Assembly: GCA_025964295.1 (NCBI GenBank) | Contig: JAOPZD010000450.1 | Coordinates: 1 to 19,078 of the forward strand | Direction of reading: 5' to 3' | DNA length: 19,078 nt | From: Conexibacter sp. | GTDB lineage: Bacteria; Actinomycetota; Thermoleophilia; Solirubrobacterales; Solirubrobacteraceae | Part shown: one piece after another, positions 7,728-15,092 of the stretch | Layout: every line of letters begins with the position of its first letter | How positions within the stretch are numbered: position 1 is the first letter of the stretch | Translations under genes and position numbers: made by a program | Notes under the pieces: model-generated | Databases searched by the model: none | What the model was told of the DNA's origin: nothing | What the model saw: only the letters and a program-made list of their open reading frames with translations

Positions 7728-7781
7728 TTGAGGGCCTTGTGGGGGATTCCCCCTGTGGAGGTTCGAGTCCTCTTCGGCGCA
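7728..7781 (+). pseudogene. Displaced 3' half of tRNA-Leu(GAG), probable attR
   Basis: The segment reads as a leucine tRNA from its anticodon loop onward. It shows loop TTGAGGG with GAG at 34-36 (7728-7734), 3' anticodon stem CCTTG, a long variable arm GGGGG-ATT-CCCCC (7741-7753), T arm GGAGG-TTCGAGT-CCTCT (7757-7773), 3' acceptor TCGGCGC and discriminator A (7781). The bases before the loop do not pair with CCTTG, and no D arm exists, so this is not a working tRNA. Starting at the anticodon loop is typical of tyrosine-recombinase integration sites. A GCGCCGA at 7707-7713 perfectly complements the acceptor 3' strand and may be chance or a remnant of the 5' end. Confidence 0.75.
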
Positions 7782-7787
7782 TCAGAC

Positions 7788-7813
7788 GAAAGCCCCGCAA
7801 ACGTGGGGCTTTC
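7788..7813 (+). terminator. Hairpin downstream of the tRNA-Leu fragment
   Basis: GAAAGCCCC (7788-7796) pairs perfectly with GGGGCTTTC (7805-7813) across an 8-base loop, followed by a pyrimidine-rich TTCGTTC. It begins 7 bases after the tRNA discriminator base, where a tRNA terminator belongs. Confidence 0.7.
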
Positions 7814-7906
7814 TTCGTTCCGGCGCACAAGAGCAGAGCAGTGCTACACGAGACCCGTTCGGCCGTGCCCCACAAATGGGCTTGCAATACGGCGCCCAGA
7901 CTCTGA

Positions 7907-7944
7907 GCACGACGGTCCGGCTACCGCACGACGGTCCGGCTACC
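7907..7944 (+). repeat. Perfect 19-bp tandem duplication
   Basis: GCACGACGGTCCGGCTACC occurs twice head to tail with no mismatch. The second copy ends two bases before the anticodon loop of the tRNA-Val fragment. It could be an integrase arm-type site pair or a slippage product. Confidence 0.85.
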
Positions 7945-7946
7945 GA

Positions 7947-7988
7947 TTCACACGCGAGAGGTCGCAGGTTCGAAACCCGCCGCGCCCA
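7947..7988 (+). pseudogene. Displaced, decayed 3' half of tRNA-Val(CAC), probable second attR
   Basis: The segment begins at the anticodon loop TTCACAC (CAC at 34-36) and continues with 3' stem GCGAG, variable loop AGGTC, T arm GCAGG-TTCGAAA-CCCGC, acceptor strand CGCGCCC and discriminator A. The T stem has an A-C mismatch where CCTGC would be expected, and the 5' half is absent. It is therefore a non-functional remnant. Such a 3' half, starting at the anticodon loop, is what a tRNA-targeting integrative element leaves at its distal end. Confidence 0.7.
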
Positions 7989-7992
7989 TCCT

Positions 7993-8019
7993 GGAAGGCC
8001 CTGCACAGCGGAGCCTTCC
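7993..8019 (+). terminator. Hairpin downstream of the tRNA-Val fragment
   Basis: GGAAGGC (7993-7999) pairs perfectly with GCCTTCC (8013-8019) around a 13-base loop, followed by GTCGTTAG. Its position 4 bases after the tRNA end suggests the former tRNA terminator. It lacks a real U tract. Confidence 0.5.
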
Positions 8020-8158
8020 GTCGTTAGGCGCCCCGGTGCCGAGAACAGCAAATCCCCTGCTTTGGCCGAAACGTTGGCCGAAACTCGGTCATGAGAGCAG
8101 CGTATCGACCTCACTAGATCGAGTCGTCAGCTGGCTGGATGGGTCCGCGCGCGAGAAG

Positions 8159-9871
8159 ATGCCAGATGTGAGCGCCGAAGCTGATGAGCCAAGCGGTCTG
8201 GATCTTTTCGCCGTAGGTCCAGATGAGCCAGCCCTGAACTGGACGGTCTCCACCCCCGAGGAGGTTCACGCCCGTGCGGCGGCCCAGCCGTTTGAGCCGG
8301 CGATGGTCGTCCTATCTCAGATCGACGCCGCGCTCTGGCACGTCCGAAACGATCCCGCGGGTCAACTCCAACTTGCCCGTACCCTCTTCGGGCCCGGTTC
8401 GTCGGTCACCCGAGATCTGGAAACCTGGGTCGGTCAAGCGAAGGAGAACTTCGCCTTTGACGAGCGCCACTTCGCCATTCTGCGCGCCCTGCTCGTGCAA
8501 GAGGCGGCCAGCACCGCCGAGTTCGCCCCCGACTCCTTCGTGCGCGCGCTCTACGCCACCAGCGCGCTGGTCGAGCCAGCCAGCGGCGCACCCGAAGACC
8601 CCGACGGTGTCGTCGATTGGCTCGGATTTCTTGTGCGCAGCGGCGCCTACTACGGCTCTCGCAGCACGCTGCACACCATCGCCCTGGCGTACGGTCTCTG
8701 GGTTGACCACGCACAACGACCCGAGATCAGGAAGCACCCTGATTTCTGCGACATCCGCCAGTGGCTGATCGACGATCACGGTTTCGATGCCCGCGAACAG
8801 ATCGCCGTCGGCTTTGCTGTGATCGCAGCCGCCCGCCTCCAGGACGCCAAGGCTGACTTCCAGAGCCGCAGCCTTTTCAAGACGGGCTTCGCGCAGGAAT
8901 CGGCGCTCAGCGACCGCGAGGACGAGATCCGAGCCCTGTTGTCCGCCGACCGCGCGTGGTACCGCAGCCGACTGGCCAAGCTCTCCGAAGAGGCGCTGAC
9001 CTGGGATCGCACGCCGTTCGAGCAGCGCCCTCTCATCAACCTGAACGGTGACGTGCTTCTCGCCACATCCCCGCAGGCGATGTGGAGCTGGCTCGGCCAG
9101 GGCTTGTACTTCCGCGCTCTTGATGCAGCGCGCAAACGCAACGACCTCGAACGCCTCACCCGCTTCTACGGCGAGCTGACCGAGCGCTACATCGTCGAAC
9201 TCGTCGATAGTGCCGTCCCGCCGGACCTCGGCCACGTCTACCGTGACGAGCTCTCAGGCACCAAGAAGAACGCGGTGCTCACGCCGGATGTCGCCGTTGA
9301 CCTCGGCGACGACTTGGTCCTCATGGAGGTGGTCTCGGGGCGGTTGACCTACAACACGCTTGTGACCGGCGATGCTGATGCGTTGGCGCGCGATCTAGTC
9401 AAGTTGGTGGACAAGAAGCTCGCGCAACTTTCGAAGCGATCTGCGGAGTTCCTGGACGGCTCCCTTCCCATCGGGGACGTTGACGCCGACGCTGTGTTGC
9501 GGCTCTGGCCAATGATCGTTGTCGCGGAAGGCATCGTCGCGGCCGAACCCCTGTGGGCGCACATCGAGATCAAGCACGCAGATGCGTTCGGAAGTCACAG
9601 AATCCAACCACTCGGCATCATTGATACATATGAGCTCGAGCTACTCATGGCGCTTGTCGAGGAGGGAAATGCGCTGCCCGATCTCCTGGCGCAGAAGGCC
9701 GATTCTGCGTGGCGTGTGATGCCGTTTCGACACTGGATCCGCGATAACTTCCCGAATCCGAGTGAGGTCGGTCGCCGTCCGGCGCTAGTCGACCGCAACT
9801 GGCGAGCCGCCCAGCAGCTTCTGTTTGACGTCGTGTTTCCGGGGAAGTCAGCCGAAGATCTCTCGCGGTGA
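8159..9871 (+). CDS. Large protein of unknown family with a PD-(D/E)XK-like motif
   Basis: From the ATG at 8159 the product has 570 residues. The frame stays open upstream to a GTG at 8036, but that extension reads through att-region sequence (PLLWPKRWPKLGH) and is unlikely to be coding. The N-terminal two thirds are helical with Trp-rich stretches and no known motif. Around residues 376-395, a TPDVAVDLGDDLVLMEVVSG segment has the strand-turn-strand look of a restriction-like nuclease core: Asp377 and Glu390 are present, but Val392 sits where Lys would be. A Lys-rich helix (DLVKLVDKKLAQLSKRS) follows. The convergent neighbour carries the same DVxxDLxxDxVxxE pattern. The stop overlaps that neighbour's stop region by 24 bp. 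The family is unrecognised; the nuclease fold is an inference. Confidence 0.65.
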   Translation: MPDVSAEADEPSGLDLFAVGPDEPALNWTVSTPEEVHARAAAQPFEPAMVVLSQIDAALWHVRNDPAGQLQLARTLFGPGSSVTRDLETWVGQAKENFAFDERHFAILRALLVQEAASTAEFAPDSFVRALYATSALVEPASGAPEDPDGVVDWLGFLVRSGAYYGSRSTLHTIALAYGLWVDHAQRPEIRKHPDFCDIRQWLIDDHGFDAREQIAVGFAVIAAARLQDAKADFQSRSLFKTGFAQESALSDREDEIRALLSADRAWYRSRLAKLSEEALTWDRTPFEQRPLINLNGDVLLATSPQAMWSWLGQGLYFRALDAARKRNDLERLTRFYGELTERYIVELVDSAVPPDLGHVYRDELSGTKKNAVLTPDVAVDLGDDLVLMEVVSGRLTYNTLVTGDADALARDLVKLVDKKLAQLSKRSAEFLDGSLPIGDVDADAVLRLWPMIVVAEGIVAAEPLWAHIEIKHADAFGSHRIQPLGIIDTYELELLMALVEEGNALPDLLAQKADSAWRVMPFRHWIRDNFPNPSEVGRRPALVDRNWRAAQQLLFDVVFPGKSAEDLSR

Positions 9872-11059
9872 CGGCAGCGCGAGACGCTCAAGCGCCCAGG
9901 CCAGCCACGACGGCTCCTCTGCATAGGCGGTCCGCCAGAACTCCCCTGTCTTGAGCGGCAGCGCCACGGACGGAATCACCAACGTCTCGCGAACGCGCAA
10001 CGGCGCGACGCGGCGACGGAGGATTGCTCCGCCCTCCGGGACGAAAGAGTCCTCGTCTTGAAGGTCGCCTTGGTTGAGCAGCAGGCCGGAGCTGATGACG
10101 AGACCATCGAGAGCACCGAGTGCCGGACGCGCGATCGCGGTCAACGCGGCGAGCTTCGCGGGTAGCGCGGTCCCCGCCCAATGCGTGAACTGCCACAGGC
10201 CGTTGAGAGCGTCCAACCGCAGCCAGTTCGCGCCCGACTCCTGCGCAACCTCCGCCTTCTGCCGAATTCTGCTGCCCACACGCGCCCACGACTCGCCCGT
10301 CATCTGCGGACCGGTGAGTCCGTTCACGGGGGTGTGTTCTCTATGCACCACTCGCAGGTGGGCACCACCGAGCCGGATCGGTGGCGCTGCCGCTCCAATC
10401 GCCACCAGCGCCGCATGCTGCTCAATCCTGCGCTCGAGCTCGTCGACCTCGCTCGCGTCCAAGTGCCGGGACATATCCCCCTCGACACGCACCTCGAGCG
10501 ACCGCTCCAGGCCACTGATCCGTTCGAACACCTCGTCGGTCTGGCGACTTGCGTGGCGCCACGGGTCGCTAGTGAGTACCACGCGAGTCTCGACCACGAC
10601 TCGGTCGGCCACCAGATCGAAGGAGACGTCCGCCGGTCGGCGGTTGCCGATGCTCGGCTCAAGTTCCGGGTCTTGCCCTGCGCGAAGCGCCAGCGTGGCC
10701 ACCTCTAGCTGAATCCGCGAATGCGCAAGCACGTCCGGGCGCGGATCGGACGCCAGTGCTGCCCGCAGCTTGGCGTGCCCACGTAGCCCATCTACCAGAG
10801 TGAGACGGACCGCCAGCTCAAGGAGCTCGGCGTACGCGACCGTATGGGTCGAAGCGTAGGCCAGAGCGGGCGCTCCGCCATCGGGCGCCTTGGCCTGAAC
10901 GACGGAGGGCCACTCGGATCCGAGCATCGTTTCCAGCGTGTCCAGCGCCCAGTGACCGGTGGGGATCCATCCGTCAGGACGCTCTAGCGTTCTGTTCATC
11001 AGCGCGTGGAGCGTCGTCCACGTGAGGGGTCCATCCGCCGGCGGGCCCAGCCCGGCCAT
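9848..11059 (-). CDS. Unknown protein with a diverged PD-(D/E)XK-like core
   Basis: The ATG at 11057-11059 gives 403 residues; a TTG directly before it is less likely. No Shine-Dalgarno is visible. A helix IQLEVATLALRAG (about 116-128) with Glu119 precedes RPADVSFDLVADRVVVETRV. There Asp144 and Glu157-x-Arg159 match a PD-(D/E)XK arrangement with Arg for Lys. The middle (DEVFERISGLERSLEV, EVDELERRIEQHAALVA) is coiled or helical. The C-terminal third (NWLRLDALNGLWQFTHW, GALDGLVISSG) is hydrophobic but not membrane-like. It converges with the preceding plus-strand gene and diverges from the helicase gene, with only about 100 bp between starts. I recognise no named family. Confidence 0.65.
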   Translation of the reverse strand: MAGLGPPADGPLTWTTLHALMNRTLERPDGWIPTGHWALDTLETMLGSEWPSVVQAKAPDGGAPALAYASTHTVAYAELLELAVRLTLVDGLRGHAKLRAALASDPRPDVLAHSRIQLEVATLALRAGQDPELEPSIGNRRPADVSFDLVADRVVVETRVVLTSDPWRHASRQTDEVFERISGLERSLEVRVEGDMSRHLDASEVDELERRIEQHAALVAIGAAAPPIRLGGAHLRVVHREHTPVNGLTGPQMTGESWARVGSRIRQKAEVAQESGANWLRLDALNGLWQFTHWAGTALPAKLAALTAIARPALGALDGLVISSGLLLNQGDLQDEDSFVPEGGAILRRRVAPLRVRETLVIPSVALPLKTGEFWRTAYAEEPSWLAWALERLALPSPREIFG

Positions 11060-11149
11060 CAAACGAAAGAGGCATGGCCGGATCGCTGCATGGCTACATC
11101 ATGACCCGAGGTCGGGACGCATCACGCCGTGCGGATCCGGACCGCCGCG

Positions 11150-11155
11150 TAGCGT
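11150..11155 (+). promoter_or_regulatory. Possible -10 box for the helicase gene
   Basis: TAGCGT fits TANNNT and lies 7 bases before the GTG at 11163, implying a leaderless transcript and supporting that start. The same spacing precedes the gene at 6781. The 103-bp space from 11060 to 11162 must also hold the promoter of the divergent minus-strand gene. Confidence 0.4.
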
Positions 11156-11162
11156 TCTAGGC

Positions 11163-14114
11163 GTGCCCTTGCCGCGAACGCCCAGCTCTCTCAGCGCCTT
11201 GCTGGACCTGATGGATCCAGCCGGCAAGCTGTTCGAGCGCCTCACGAAGTGGTTCCTAGAAAACGACCCTGAGTATCGGGCTCAGTTTGCGACCGTGTGG
11301 CTGTGGGACGACTGGCCCGGTCGCTGGGGCGTGGATCGAGGAATCGACCTAATCGGCGAAACCCACGCGGGAGCCAACATCGCCATCCAGGCGAAAAACT
11401 ACGGAGAGCATCACTCGATCTCGAAGCGAGACGTCGACACGTTCCTGAGCGAGTCGAGTCGAATCGAGATCGCCGAGCGTCTACTCGTGGGCTCGACCGA
11501 TCGGATCGCGGGCTCCGCCCGAACGACGATGGCGGCCCAGGAGAAGCCCATCGCTACGTGCCTCCTTTCTCGACTCATGAGCTCACCGGTCTCGTGGCCG
11601 GTAAGCATGGACGATCTGCGGCCAGGCCGACCGACCCGGCACGTCCCTCGCCCAGACCAAGATGAAGCACTCAGCGCTATCGCTCGTTGGGCGCGCACGG
11701 ACAGTCGCCGGGCTCAGGTGATCCGCGCGTGCGGCACCGGCAAGACCCTTATTGGCGCGTGGGCCGCCGAACAGCTCGACGCCAAGCGCGTTCTAGTCCT
11801 CGTTCCCACGCTGGCCTTGATGCGACAGACCGTGCTCGACTGGGCCCAGAACGCCGAGTCGCCACTCGATGTCTTACGCATCTGCAGCGACACCTCACGC
11901 ATGGACGACGACTTCGTTCGCGGAGACGAACTCGGCACGAACGGAACCACCGATGTCGTCCGAATCGCCGAGCGACTCCCATCGAGCGAGCAACTCCTTG
12001 TCCTGTGCACATATGACTCCTCGCCCACCCTCGCCGAAGCAATCCGAGGCATCCCAGACTTCGAGTTCGACCTGGCGATCGCCGACGAGGCCCACCGCTG
12101 CGCGGGACTCGAGCGCTCGTCCAACAAGACGATCCTGAAGGCCGGAGCGCTACCTGCGCGCCGGACCCTCTTCTTCACGGCCACCCCCACGATTTACGGC
12201 GTACGCCAGCGAGGTCAGCTCCGTCAGCACGCCGTGGCAGTCGCCTCGATGGACGATCCAGCCAAGTTCGGACCGGTGATCCACCGCCTGAGCTTCGCAG
12301 AGGCGATCCGCCGCGAGCTGTTGTGCCCCTACCAAGTCGCCGTCATCCCGATTGACGACGAGGAAATCCACAGCATGATCCAGCGCCGACGGCTCGTGAC
12401 CGCCGACGGTGAACAGGTGCTCGAAGCTGAGAGCCTTGCCACGCAGATCGCCTGCGCTCGAGCCATGCGCCGGTTTGGTTGCAGGCGCATTGTCGCCTTC
12501 CACCCAACCATCCGCGACTCCAAGCGCTTCGCCGCGCACCTCCCTACGGCCGCCGCGCTGATGTCCGAAGACGACCGACCACAGTCGCCGATCTGGAGCG
12601 AGCACATCGACGGCGCCGGCATGTCGCTCTCAGACCGGTCCTCGCGCTTACGTCGATTCCGAGACGCAGAACCCGACGAGCACCGCATCCTCTCCAACGT
12701 GCGCATGCTGACTGAAGGTGTCGATGTGCCTGGGATCGACGCCGTTGCCTTCCTGCACACCCACCGTGGCCAGGCGGCGATCATCCAAGCCGTTGGCCGC
12801 GCCGTGCGCCCCGCCGAGGGCAAGACGGTCGGCACGATCGTGCTCCCCATCATTCTTCGCGCCGACGAGTCGATGCAGGCCGCCTTGGCGCGCTCGGAGC
12901 ACCGCCATGTCGTGGACATTCTCGGCGCCTTGCGTAGCCACGATCCCGACATCCACCGGTCACTTGACGATTTGCGGTTCGACAAGAACCGGCCTGCCAC
13001 GGATCCCTCACCAAACGGCCGCTTCGTCATCGACGCGCCGATCGAGGTCGGCGAAGAGTTCGCGGACGCGGTCGACCTGGCCCTCACCACCGCTCTCGGC
13101 GTCAGAACGAAGAGATCGATGCGCCGCGGTCGAGCGCCGGTGCTCGTGCTTGAGCCGCAGGGACCACCATCCGCAGACGAGGCGTTTTTGATCGGCCTCT
13201 ATGAGATTCAGTCCCTAGGCGTGAGACGTCTCTTGCCGCGATCCCCGGCGACGAGTCACGGGTTTCCGATGAAGAACTGGTGGGACGAGGCACGTCGACG
13301 TTGGGCGAATGGGCTATTGGGCTTGGAAGACCGTCAGGCCATCGCCAACGCCGTGTCGTGGCTAAGCATTGACCTCGCGCCAGAAGACGAGGGAATGCGC
13401 GACGCAATGGCCGAGATCACCGAAGCCGACGTCTGCGAGCAGCTCGCGAGCCAGCTTTTACCCCGAGGTCGGTACGCCAGAACGGGACTTCGGGCGTTGG
13501 TCGATGACGATGGGCAGCAGGACGCGCTCATCGACGACATGCGCGTGATTCATGACCTCCTCACCCACGCCGCCATGTCCCCACGGATGCAGATGCTCTT
13601 TCTCAGGATGGCGATGACACACGCAGCAAAGGCGGTCCGACAGGCGGTTAGCGAGCCGGCCTCGTCGAAGTGGTATTCGATACCGCCGCGCCAGGCCGCC
13701 ATCCTCGGCTTCGCTTCCGAGCTCGCAGACGCCCGCACGGGTGACTACAAGGCACAGGGCCGCGCGAGCGTTGGCATGCACGCCGAAGGCAACCCCGGGT
13801 TCGATTGCGGGCAACGTGCCGCGAAGCCGCTTGCAAATCTCGTCCGCCGCATGGAGATCTTTCGATTCGCCAAGGACCGCGAGGAGGTCACGTATCTCAA
13901 GCGACAGGAACGAGCAATCCCGGCCAACGAACGCCTTGACGCACTTGGCTGGGACATCTATTTGCTCGTCCGTGCCCGCTCCGATTGGCCGATGCCAGCC
14001 CAACTCCAGGCGATGGACGGAACGCTCCAGCAAAGACGTCGCGTCCGTGCCGATCTCCTACGGCGCCCCGCGATCGCGCCAACCGAGGTCCTCCGCAGGC
14101 CTAGTACTAGGTGA
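11163..14114 (+). CDS. Mrr-like nuclease fused to a DEAD/DEAH (SF2) helicase
   Basis: From the GTG at 11163 the protein has 983 residues. Residues about 20-135 form an Mrr/restriction-like N-terminal domain: GKLFERLTKWFL, then GVDRGIDLIGETHAGANIAI and QAKNY, giving Asp62 and Gln76-x-Lys78. The helicase core follows: CGTGKT (Walker A, 190-195), LVLVPTLALMRQT (Ia), IADEAHRC (Walker B with DEAH at 308-311), FFTATP (III), TEGVDVPGIDAV (V) and QAVGRAVRP (VI). The last 350 residues are a helical region typical of this helicase-associated group (FPMKNWWDEARRRWANG and related). It resembles phage- and island-encoded restriction helicases. The frame opens upstream to 10959, but that part overlaps the divergent gene and reads as shadow. 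It has no methyltransferase partner in view. Confidence 0.88.
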   Translation: MPLPRTPSSLSALLDLMDPAGKLFERLTKWFLENDPEYRAQFATVWLWDDWPGRWGVDRGIDLIGETHAGANIAIQAKNYGEHHSISKRDVDTFLSESSRIEIAERLLVGSTDRIAGSARTTMAAQEKPIATCLLSRLMSSPVSWPVSMDDLRPGRPTRHVPRPDQDEALSAIARWARTDSRRAQVIRACGTGKTLIGAWAAEQLDAKRVLVLVPTLALMRQTVLDWAQNAESPLDVLRICSDTSRMDDDFVRGDELGTNGTTDVVRIAERLPSSEQLLVLCTYDSSPTLAEAIRGIPDFEFDLAIADEAHRCAGLERSSNKTILKAGALPARRTLFFTATPTIYGVRQRGQLRQHAVAVASMDDPAKFGPVIHRLSFAEAIRRELLCPYQVAVIPIDDEEIHSMIQRRRLVTADGEQVLEAESLATQIACARAMRRFGCRRIVAFHPTIRDSKRFAAHLPTAAALMSEDDRPQSPIWSEHIDGAGMSLSDRSSRLRRFRDAEPDEHRILSNVRMLTEGVDVPGIDAVAFLHTHRGQAAIIQAVGRAVRPAEGKTVGTIVLPIILRADESMQAALARSEHRHVVDILGALRSHDPDIHRSLDDLRFDKNRPATDPSPNGRFVIDAPIEVGEEFADAVDLALTTALGVRTKRSMRRGRAPVLVLEPQGPPSADEAFLIGLYEIQSLGVRRLLPRSPATSHGFPMKNWWDEARRRWANGLLGLEDRQAIANAVSWLSIDLAPEDEGMRDAMAEITEADVCEQLASQLLPRGRYARTGLRALVDDDGQQDALIDDMRVIHDLLTHAAMSPRMQMLFLRMAMTHAAKAVRQAVSEPASSKWYSIPPRQAAILGFASELADARTGDYKAQGRASVGMHAEGNPGFDCGQRAAKPLANLVRRMEIFRFAKDREEVTYLKRQERAIPANERLDALGWDIYLLVRARSDWPMPAQLQAMDGTLQQRRRVRADLLRRPAIAPTEVLRRPSTR
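14100..14111. repeat. 12-bp perfect palindrome at the helicase stop codon
   Basis: CCTAGTACTAGG is a perfect palindrome ending directly before the TGA of the helicase gene. CTAG is rare in GC-rich genomes and appears twice here. It marks the edge of the metal-resistance patch. Confidence 0.6.
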
Positions 14115-14125
14115 GGTGGAGCTGA

Positions 14126-14521
14126 CTAGCCGAGCTCACGAAGCAGCTGCTCGACTCGCCAGCCGATCTCGTCTCTCGTCGCCCTGACGTCGGCAACCGC
14201 CCGCCCGCTCGGGTCGGGAAGGTCCCAGTCGATGTAGCGCTTGCCGGGGATGTAGGGACACGCGTCGCCGCAGCCCATCGTCACGACGATGTCGGCCTGC
14301 TCGGCGAGCTCCTGGGTCAGGCGCTGCGGGCGTCGCTCGGACAGGTCGATTCCCAGCTCGGCCATGACCTCGACGACTTGTGGATGGACATGCCCCTCGG
14401 GGTTGGCGACGCTGCCGGCCGAGAGCGCCTGGTGGCGGCCTTCGGCAGCGCGCTCGAAGAGGGCTTGGCTCATCTGGGATCGCCCGGCGTTGTGCAGGCA
14501 GACGAACAACACGGTGGACAT
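14126..14521 (-). CDS. arsC: Arsenate reductase, thioredoxin-coupled low-MW phosphatase type
   Basis: The ATG at 14519-14521, with GGAG about 9 bases upstream, gives 131 residues, the usual length; longer starts only add an unconserved tail. The P-loop CLHNAGRS holds the nucleophile Cys8 and Arg14. The resolving cysteines are in GCGDACP (Cys84 and Cys88), and the general acid lies in DLPDP (Asp103). The enzyme reduces arsenate to arsenite in the cytoplasm using thioredoxin. It is 19 bp downstream of a broken aquaporin gene on the same strand, the AqpS-ArsC order known from ars operons. No arsR or arsenite pump is in view, so export of the product would depend on genes elsewhere. Confidence 0.95.
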   Translation of the reverse strand: MSTVLFVCLHNAGRSQMSQALFERAAEGRHQALSAGSVANPEGHVHPQVVEVMAELGIDLSERRPQRLTQELAEQADIVVTMGCGDACPYIPGKRYIDWDLPDPSGRAVADVRATRDEIGWRVEQLLRELG

Positions 14522-14540
14522 CGGAAGCTCCGGGGTCGGG

Positions 14541-15092
14541 TCAGCGGTGCGGCGCACCGGCGTCGTGCGGGACGACGACGTCGGCGGCCTCGGCCGGGGT
14601 GACGTCGGGATAGAGGGTGCGGATCAGGGCGACCGCGCCGGCGCCCCCGATGAGCTGCGCGACGATGTAGGCCGGCGCCGAGGCCGGGGCGATCCCGGCG
14701 AAGGTGTCGGAGAACATGCGGCCGACGGTGATGGCGGGGTTGGCGAAGCTCGTCGAGCTGGTGAAGAAGTACGCGGCGCCGATGTAGGCGCCGACGGCGG
14801 CCGGGGCGGTCACGCCGCGTCCGGTGCGGGCCAGCGAGAAGATGACCAACAACAGCCCGATCGTGGCGACGACCTCGGCGAGGAAGTGCGCGCCGGTCGC
14901 GCGGTGGGTCTCCGAGATGCTGATGGCCGCCTGGCCAAACATGCCGTTGGCCAGGACGGCGCCGGCGACGCAGCCGACGACCTGGGCCGGTACGTAGGTC
15001 GCTGCGTCGCGCCAGGTCAGCCCGCCGAACGCGGCGTCAACGAGCGAGACGATCGGGTTGAAGTGCGCGCCGGAGACGGGGCCGAACATCAA
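14541..15092 (-). pseudogene. Aquaporin (AqpS/MIP family) lacking its N-terminus
   Basis: The frame carries the first NPA-type region as FGPVSGAHFNPIVSLVDA and the second half-repeat with SSTSFANPAITVGRMF, plus four to five membrane helices. In ars operons AqpS-type channels pass arsenite out of the cell. Family members begin 60-70 residues earlier with TM1-TM2. Here homology stops at about 15092, where a sequence unlike any aquaporin begins and a TAG stops the frame near 15140. No ATG or GTG with a ribosome site opens the remaining part, so it is almost certainly a 5'-truncated remnant. The C-terminus is complete and abuts arsC. Confidence 0.85.

Larger units (their letters stand above)
7555..8158. 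other. Attachment-site region between the left element and the nuclease module
   Basis: No convincing protein gene lies here. The region holds two tRNA 3' halves, two hairpins and a 19-bp tandem duplication, listed separately. It also has two copies of CCGCTAGC (7603-7610 and 7622-7629) just after the last gene. Minus-strand frames opposite the tRNA fragments give the familiar spurious proteins seen opposite tRNA genes. Confidence 0.6.

Noticed and set aside
7606..8114. Minus-strand open frames opposite the tRNA fragments, with phrases such as APKRTRTSTG and ARRVSNLRPLACE
   Set aside because: These strings recur in databases as spurious proteins called opposite tRNA genes. They helped identify the tRNA fragments but are not coding.
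8312..9235. 307-codon minus-strand open frame
   Set aside because: It is antisense to the 570-residue gene, whose reading has more natural composition and shares a motif with its neighbour.
10959..11162. Upstream extension of the helicase reading frame
   Set aside because: It overlaps the divergent gene and has no protein-like features. The GTG at 11163 has a TANNNT box at the right distance.
11163..14114. A classical type I or type III restriction-modification locus
   Set aside because: No methyltransferase or specificity subunit gene is near, so only the helicase-nuclease fusion can be claimed.
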